DNA of 10,426 nucleotides from Candidatus Zixiibacteriota bacterium. Lineage in GTDB: Bacteria; Zixibacteria; MSB-5A5; GN15; PGXB01. Positions within the stretch are counted from its first letter, which is position 1. Every line of letters starts with the position of its first letter. The notes under the pieces are model-generated. The model had not been told where the DNA came from and did not search any database. It was given only the letters and a program-made list of their open reading frames with translations. The DNA lies in NCBI GenBank assembly GCA_024230695.1, contig JAAERC010000723.1, positions 1-10,426 of the forward strand, written 5' to 3'. The translations under genes and the position numbers were made by a program. Below are positions 7,385 through 10,426 of the stretch, in pieces.

Positions 7385-9508
7385 ATGAAATCTGTCTTTT
7401 TATTAATTACCGTTTGTTTGTTTCTTATGTTCTTATGCGGGAACGTCTTAGGTGCTGATCCTGAAAACAGCATTGGTCTTCTGCTCAATACTCCGCAGGC
7501 ATTTGATGGCTACACTTTGTTTGCGCCAATGAGTAGTACGACAACTTATCTAATTGACATGGAGGGACGCCTTATCAATTCCTGGGGAAGTGCTTATACC
7601 CCGGTATCATCGGTTTATCTTTTGGAAAATGGGAATATACTTCGAACCGCCCGAGTTGAAGTCGGGGGACGTCTTGAGGAAATAGACTGGGATGGTAATA
7701 TCGTCTGGGAAGCAACTTTTGATGGGGACAATTACAAATCCCATCATGATATCGATCGTTTGCCAAACGGCAATATCCTAAATATTATGTGGGAATTTAA
7801 AACAATACAGGATGCTGTCGACGCTGGAATGCTACCGGAGCTTGTGGACTTTGAAGAACTTTGGCCAACAGCAATTATTGAAATTAACCAATCTGGTGAG
7901 ATCGTCTGGGAATGGCATATCTGGGATCATCTTTCCTGTGCCACCGGTGGCATTGCCAATGGTGTTCCCGTCAGTACCGATATAACCGATCCCGGTAAAT
8001 TAAATATTAATTATATGACTAACCCTCGCAAGGATTGGCTTCATGTTAATGGTATTGACTATAATTCTGACCTTGACCAGATTTGCATAAGCGTTCATGC
8101 CTTAAATGAGATATTTATAATTGATCATAGTACTGCTAATTACTCTGATCCGGCCGCGGGAATTGCGACCGCGGCAGGACCGGCCGGCGATATACTTTAT
8201 CGCTGGGGAAATCCTCAAACTTATGGTGCCGGGGTGGCCGCCGATCAGAAATTATTTTTACAGCATAACTCCAATTGGATTCCCCCGGGATATCCGGGCG
8301 AGGGTAATATCATAATTTTTAACAATCAAAACGTGCTGGAAGATCCAGTAAATTCTAATGACATGAATCTGCTTGATAAATTGTATTACGATATGATTGA
8401 ATCAAATTATTCTGCAGAAAGTATCAAGAGATTGAATGAATCGCCCCTCACATTTAGAGCAACAAACTATTCATCGATCAATGAAATAACCACGCCGGTT
8501 GATTTGGGTGGCAATTATACTTTTATCCCCGGCTCAGCCTATGAACCGGTCGAACCCACCTGGTCGTATATAGCGGAAAATCCCGGCGATTTCTACTCCC
8601 GCTTCATTTCGGGTTCACAAAGACAACCGAATGGCAATACATTGATTTGTTCCGGCTTGAAAGGTCGTTTTTTTGAGGTCGAGACCGACGGAGATATTGT
8701 TTGGGAATATAAGAGCCCCATTACTGTCGATGGGCCAGTGACTCAAGGAACGGTATTGGGTACTGGAGATAATGCTGTTTTTCGTTGCTATCGATATGCC
8801 GCTGATTATCCCGGACTTGTTGGAAAAGATTTGACCCCGGGCGATTTTATTGAATTACCCCGTGATACAGATGCCGACGGTATTCCCGATGTTGATGATA
8901 TCTGCCCGAATGATTATGACCCCGAGCAGGAAGATACAGATGGCGATACTATTGGTGATGCTTGCGACCTTGACGATGATAACGATGGTGTTGATGATTT
9001 GACTCCTGATTTAGATCCTCTGGATCCTACTATTTGTGAAGATGCTGATAACGATGGATGTGATGATTGTTCAGTGGGAACCGATGGTTTTGGCCCTTTG
9101 GTTGACAATGATCCAAACAACGATGGAACTGATATGGATGCCGATGGTATATGCGATTCTGGTGACAATTGCCTTGATGATTCTAATACAGACCAGCAGA
9201 ATTCAGATACTGATGGTTTTGGTGATATCTGCGACAATTGTCCAACTTTAGATAATGAAGATCAGACAGATACAGATGGTGATGGTATCGGCGATGACTG
9301 TGATTTCCTTTGTGCTGATGTTAATGATGATACCGAAATAGATATTTTGGATATTGTCTTCCTAATCAATTACAAATACAAAGGGGCAGAGGTACCTGAT
9401 CCAATAAAATCAGGCGATGTGGATGGAACATTGCCGATTGATATATTAGACATTGTTCATTTGATTAATTTTAAGTATAAGAATGGACCTGAACCAGCTT
9501 GTCTATAA
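7385..9508 (+). CDS. Secreted arylsulfotransferase-like propeller protein with TSP3 repeats and dockerin-like tail
   Basis: This 707-residue exported protein has a signal peptide (residues 1-23, cleavage near VLGA). Residues about 30-485 form an arylsulfotransferase (ASST)-type beta-propeller. Its blade motifs include YTLFAP, SVYLLENGNILRTAR, SHHDIDRLPNGNIL, WLHVNGIDYN, RWGNPQTYG, QHNSNWIPPGYPGEGNI and SGSQRQPNGNTLICSG, with repeated G-x-I-V-W-E blade ends. Conserved His120, His121, His220, His294 and Arg413 are candidate active-site residues, since family enzymes use His and Arg to move sulfate between phenols. Many distant members are untested, so the activity is inferred. Residues about 494-642 are acidic thrombospondin type 3 Ca-binding repeats (DxDxDGxxD, DNCP). 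The end (643-707) has two dockerin-like F-hands, at D645-D656 and D678-D689, each followed by an aliphatic helix and a YKxG-type turn. The start is set by a strong Shine-Dalgarno. A tRNA gene converges six bases after the stop. Confidence 0.85.
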   Translation: MKSVFLLITVCLFLMFLCGNVLGADPENSIGLLLNTPQAFDGYTLFAPMSSTTTYLIDMEGRLINSWGSAYTPVSSVYLLENGNILRTARVEVGGRLEEIDWDGNIVWEATFDGDNYKSHHDIDRLPNGNILNIMWEFKTIQDAVDAGMLPELVDFEELWPTAIIEINQSGEIVWEWHIWDHLSCATGGIANGVPVSTDITDPGKLNINYMTNPRKDWLHVNGIDYNSDLDQICISVHALNEIFIIDHSTANYSDPAAGIATAAGPAGDILYRWGNPQTYGAGVAADQKLFLQHNSNWIPPGYPGEGNIIIFNNQNVLEDPVNSNDMNLLDKLYYDMIESNYSAESIKRLNESPLTFRATNYSSINEITTPVDLGGNYTFIPGSAYEPVEPTWSYIAENPGDFYSRFISGSQRQPNGNTLICSGLKGRFFEVETDGDIVWEYKSPITVDGPVTQGTVLGTGDNAVFRCYRYAADYPGLVGKDLTPGDFIELPRDTDADGIPDVDDICPNDYDPEQEDTDGDTIGDACDLDDDNDGVDDLTPDLDPLDPTICEDADNDGCDDCSVGTDGFGPLVDNDPNNDGTDMDADGICDSGDNCLDDSNTDQQNSDTDGFGDICDNCPTLDNEDQTDTDGDGIGDDCDFLCADVNDDTEIDILDIVFLINYKYKGAEVPDPIKSGDVDGTLPIDILDIVHLINFKYKNGPEPACL

Positions 9509-9518
9509 AAAAAGCTGG
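9494..9518. repeat. Inverted repeat joining the end of the ASST-like gene to the tRNA-Gln 3' end
   Basis: CCAGCTT (9494-9500) and AAGCTGG (9512-9518) form a perfect 7-bp stem with an 11-base loop containing the TAA stop. The right arm includes the last four bases of the mature tRNA (CCAG on the minus strand). In either transcript it would compete with other folds. On the tRNA strand a run of seven U (9513-9507) lies in the loop, right after the tRNA 3' end, and may itself serve in termination. Confidence 0.45.
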
Positions 9519-9585
9519 GGAACAGGGATTCGAACCCCGATTACACGGTCCAGAGCCGTGTGTCCTGCCATTGGACGATTCCCCA
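9515..9585 (-). tRNA. trnQ: tRNA-Gln, anticodon CUG
   Basis: This is a complete 71-nt cloverleaf. The acceptor arm TGGGGAA/TTCCCCA has seven pairs, with the U1-A72 pair typical of tRNA-Gln. The D arm is GTCC-AATGGCA-GGAC. The anticodon arm is CACGG-CTCTGGA-CCGTG, loop reading C-U-CUG-G-A, which decodes CAG. The variable loop is TAAT. The T arm is CGGGG-TTCGAAT-CCCTG with one G-U pair, and the discriminator base is G, as in E. coli tRNA-Gln. CCA is not encoded: C and then a T-run follow G73, so CCA must be added after transcription. The gene has its own promoter and lies downstream of thiamine pyrophosphokinase on the same strand, with no terminator seen between them. Confidence 0.97.
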
Positions 9586-9602
9586 GTATTAAAGAATCTA
9601 TA

Positions 9603-9625
9603 AACCTGAACTCTGGATTCAGGTT
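9603..9625 (-). other. Leader hairpin of tRNA-Gln with loop complementary to the anticodon loop
   Basis: On the tRNA strand the 5' leader contains AACCTGAA, a 7-nt loop TCCAGAG, and TTCAGGTT: a perfect 8-bp stem ending 17 nt before the mature tRNA. The loop is the exact reverse complement of the whole anticodon loop CTCTGGA. Read on the plus strand, the same element mimics a tRNA-Gln anticodon arm. A loosely T-rich stretch (TTTATAGATTCTTT) follows it, which is too weak for a confident terminator call. Confidence 0.6.
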
Positions 9626-9640
9626 CCAATAATTTGAACA

Positions 9641-9668
9641 AATATATATGACAAATTATGTTTGTCAA
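9641..9668 (-). promoter_or_regulatory. tRNA-Gln promoter with embedded inverted repeat
   Basis: On the minus strand TTGACA (9663-9668) is followed after 16 bases by TATATT (9641-9646). Initiation near 9634 would give a pre-tRNA leader of about 50 nt. The perfect inverted repeat TGACAAA-N5-TTTGTCA (9649-9667) lies between the -10 box and the -35 box and overlaps the latter. This is where a repressor would act, but no regulator is known from this window. Confidence 0.65.
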
Positions 9669-9688
9669 GAAATACTGTCGGTAATTTT

Positions 9689-10369
9689 TTAATCTTCTTG
9701 ATAGGCAACAATAATGATTTTACCCGAAACCTCGATTTTCGCCCGCTTATTCTTGAATTGGTTGCGAAGTGTCAGGCTGTCACCCATAAATAGCTTTTTA
9801 TCATCAGCAGGTGGGGGATAAACTAATCCGGAAAACTTGACCTTACTGCTATTCTGGACCGGGATGATTGAAATATAACTGCCAGGTTTTCCATTTATTT
9901 GGATCGAGTTATTATTAATAAGAAATACTCTTTTTGATGAATCACTTAAAAAGGCCAAAATATTATTTTGCTTTTTATTACTCTTCTTTTTGAATCGATT
10001 TACTAACTCCAATAGAAATATATTTCCGAGGGTGTGATCTATTTCCGATTTTGATAATGCCCCGCATATTTCAATCTTTTGGGCACCTCGCTCAAGTGCC
10101 AATTCAACTGCTAACTGTGAGTCAGTTTTATCCTTCTCTGTGGGATACTTTAATACTTCGATATTATTTAAATACTTTTTTGATAACCTTGGTGCCGAAT
10201 CAAAATCGCCGATTAGAATATCAGGAATGATCTTGTTTTTCCGAAAGAATCTGATTCCACCATCGACAGCAATAGTTGTTTTTCCATTTAGTTTTTTAAG
10301 AAAATAATTATTGTCTTTTGTACTATATTTGTTATTCAGAAATAAAATATACGATTTGTTATTTTTCAT
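9689..10369 (-). CDS. thiN: Thiamine pyrophosphokinase
   Basis: TPK transfers pyrophosphate from ATP to thiamine, giving thiamine diphosphate in the cytosol; it is the last step of thiamine salvage in bacteria that use this route. The 226 residues match the family length. The N-terminal catalytic domain shows AVDGG (34-38), PDILIGDFDS (49-58), YPTEKDKTDSQLAVELALERGA (75-96, with the Asp/Lys/Thr-Asp cluster) and DHTLGNIFLL (111-120). The C-terminal thiamine-binding domain shows GSYISIIP (163-170), FSGLVYPP (179-186) and GDSLTLRNQF (196-205). Unusually, the loop before DH reads GALSKSEI, where relatives normally have a Gly-Gly-Arg stretch, so the conserved Arg appears absent. The start codon lacks a clear Shine-Dalgarno. 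An alternative start further in would remove the first beta strand, so this ATG is kept. The promoter probably lies in the last 57 bases of the window or beyond. Confidence 0.92.
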   Translation of the reverse strand: MKNNKSYILFLNNKYSTKDNNYFLKKLNGKTTIAVDGGIRFFRKNKIIPDILIGDFDSAPRLSKKYLNNIEVLKYPTEKDKTDSQLAVELALERGAQKIEICGALSKSEIDHTLGNIFLLELVNRFKKKSNKKQNNILAFLSDSSKRVFLINNNSIQINGKPGSYISIIPVQNSSKVKFSGLVYPPPADDKKLFMGDSLTLRNQFKNKRAKIEVSGKIIIVAYQED

Positions 10370-10426
10370 ATTTCAATGTTTCACTTATTAAATATTATTC
10401 AGTTATATAAGCCCCAATAAAACAAA

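Noticed and set aside
8914..9237. 107-codon Ser-rich ORF opposite the TSP3 repeats
   Set aside because: It is the antisense shadow of Asp/Gly-rich repeats, with no ribosome-binding site and low-complexity composition.
9471..9668. 65-codon minus-strand ORF overlapping tRNA-Gln
   Set aside because: Its sequence is a translation of the tRNA, the tRNA promoter and the leader; such ORFs are a known annotation artefact.

Overview
This is an AT-rich bacterial window with standard bacterial gene structure. Two secreted proteins end in dockerin-like Ca-binding tails that share the motif IDILDIV, and one also carries thrombospondin type 3 repeats. That style of secreted protein is typical of uncultured FCB-group lineages, Zixibacteria in particular. 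This lineage call is an inference from protein style, not from a marker gene. No phage, IS, CRISPR or plasmid functions were seen.

Layout. On the minus strand at the left edge lie the first 35 codons of a possible ACT-domain protein (1-106) and, upstream of it, a secreted protein of five fibronectin III-like repeats plus one dockerin-like motif (375-2027). An intergenic stretch of about 570 bp (2028-2600) follows. It is mostly very AT-rich but holds two GC-richer islets, one of which can fold into a hairpin. On the plus strand come metH (2601-6260) and metF (6270-7211), nine bases apart. Next is a promoter and a secreted arylsulfotransferase-like propeller protein with TSP3 and dockerin-like tails (7385-9508). 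Converging on its stop codon from the minus strand is a tRNA-Gln(CUG) gene (9515-9585) with its own promoter. Upstream of the tRNA, also on the minus strand, is a thiamine pyrophosphokinase gene (9689-10369).

How the genes work together. MetF makes 5-methyltetrahydrofolate and MetH uses it, with cobalamin, to methylate homocysteine, so the pair is the terminal methionine / methyl-cycle module. No SAM or cobalamin riboswitch was recognised upstream. The two secreted proteins probably act at or outside the cell surface. Thiamine pyrophosphokinase and the tRNA are housekeeping functions.

The least explained part is the tRNA-Gln locus. Its promoter contains a perfect TGACAAA-N5-TTTGTCA inverted repeat. 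Its 5' leader forms a perfect 8-bp hairpin whose 7-nt loop is exactly complementary to the tRNA anticodon loop. A third inverted repeat joins the tRNA 3' end to the last codons of the convergent gene.
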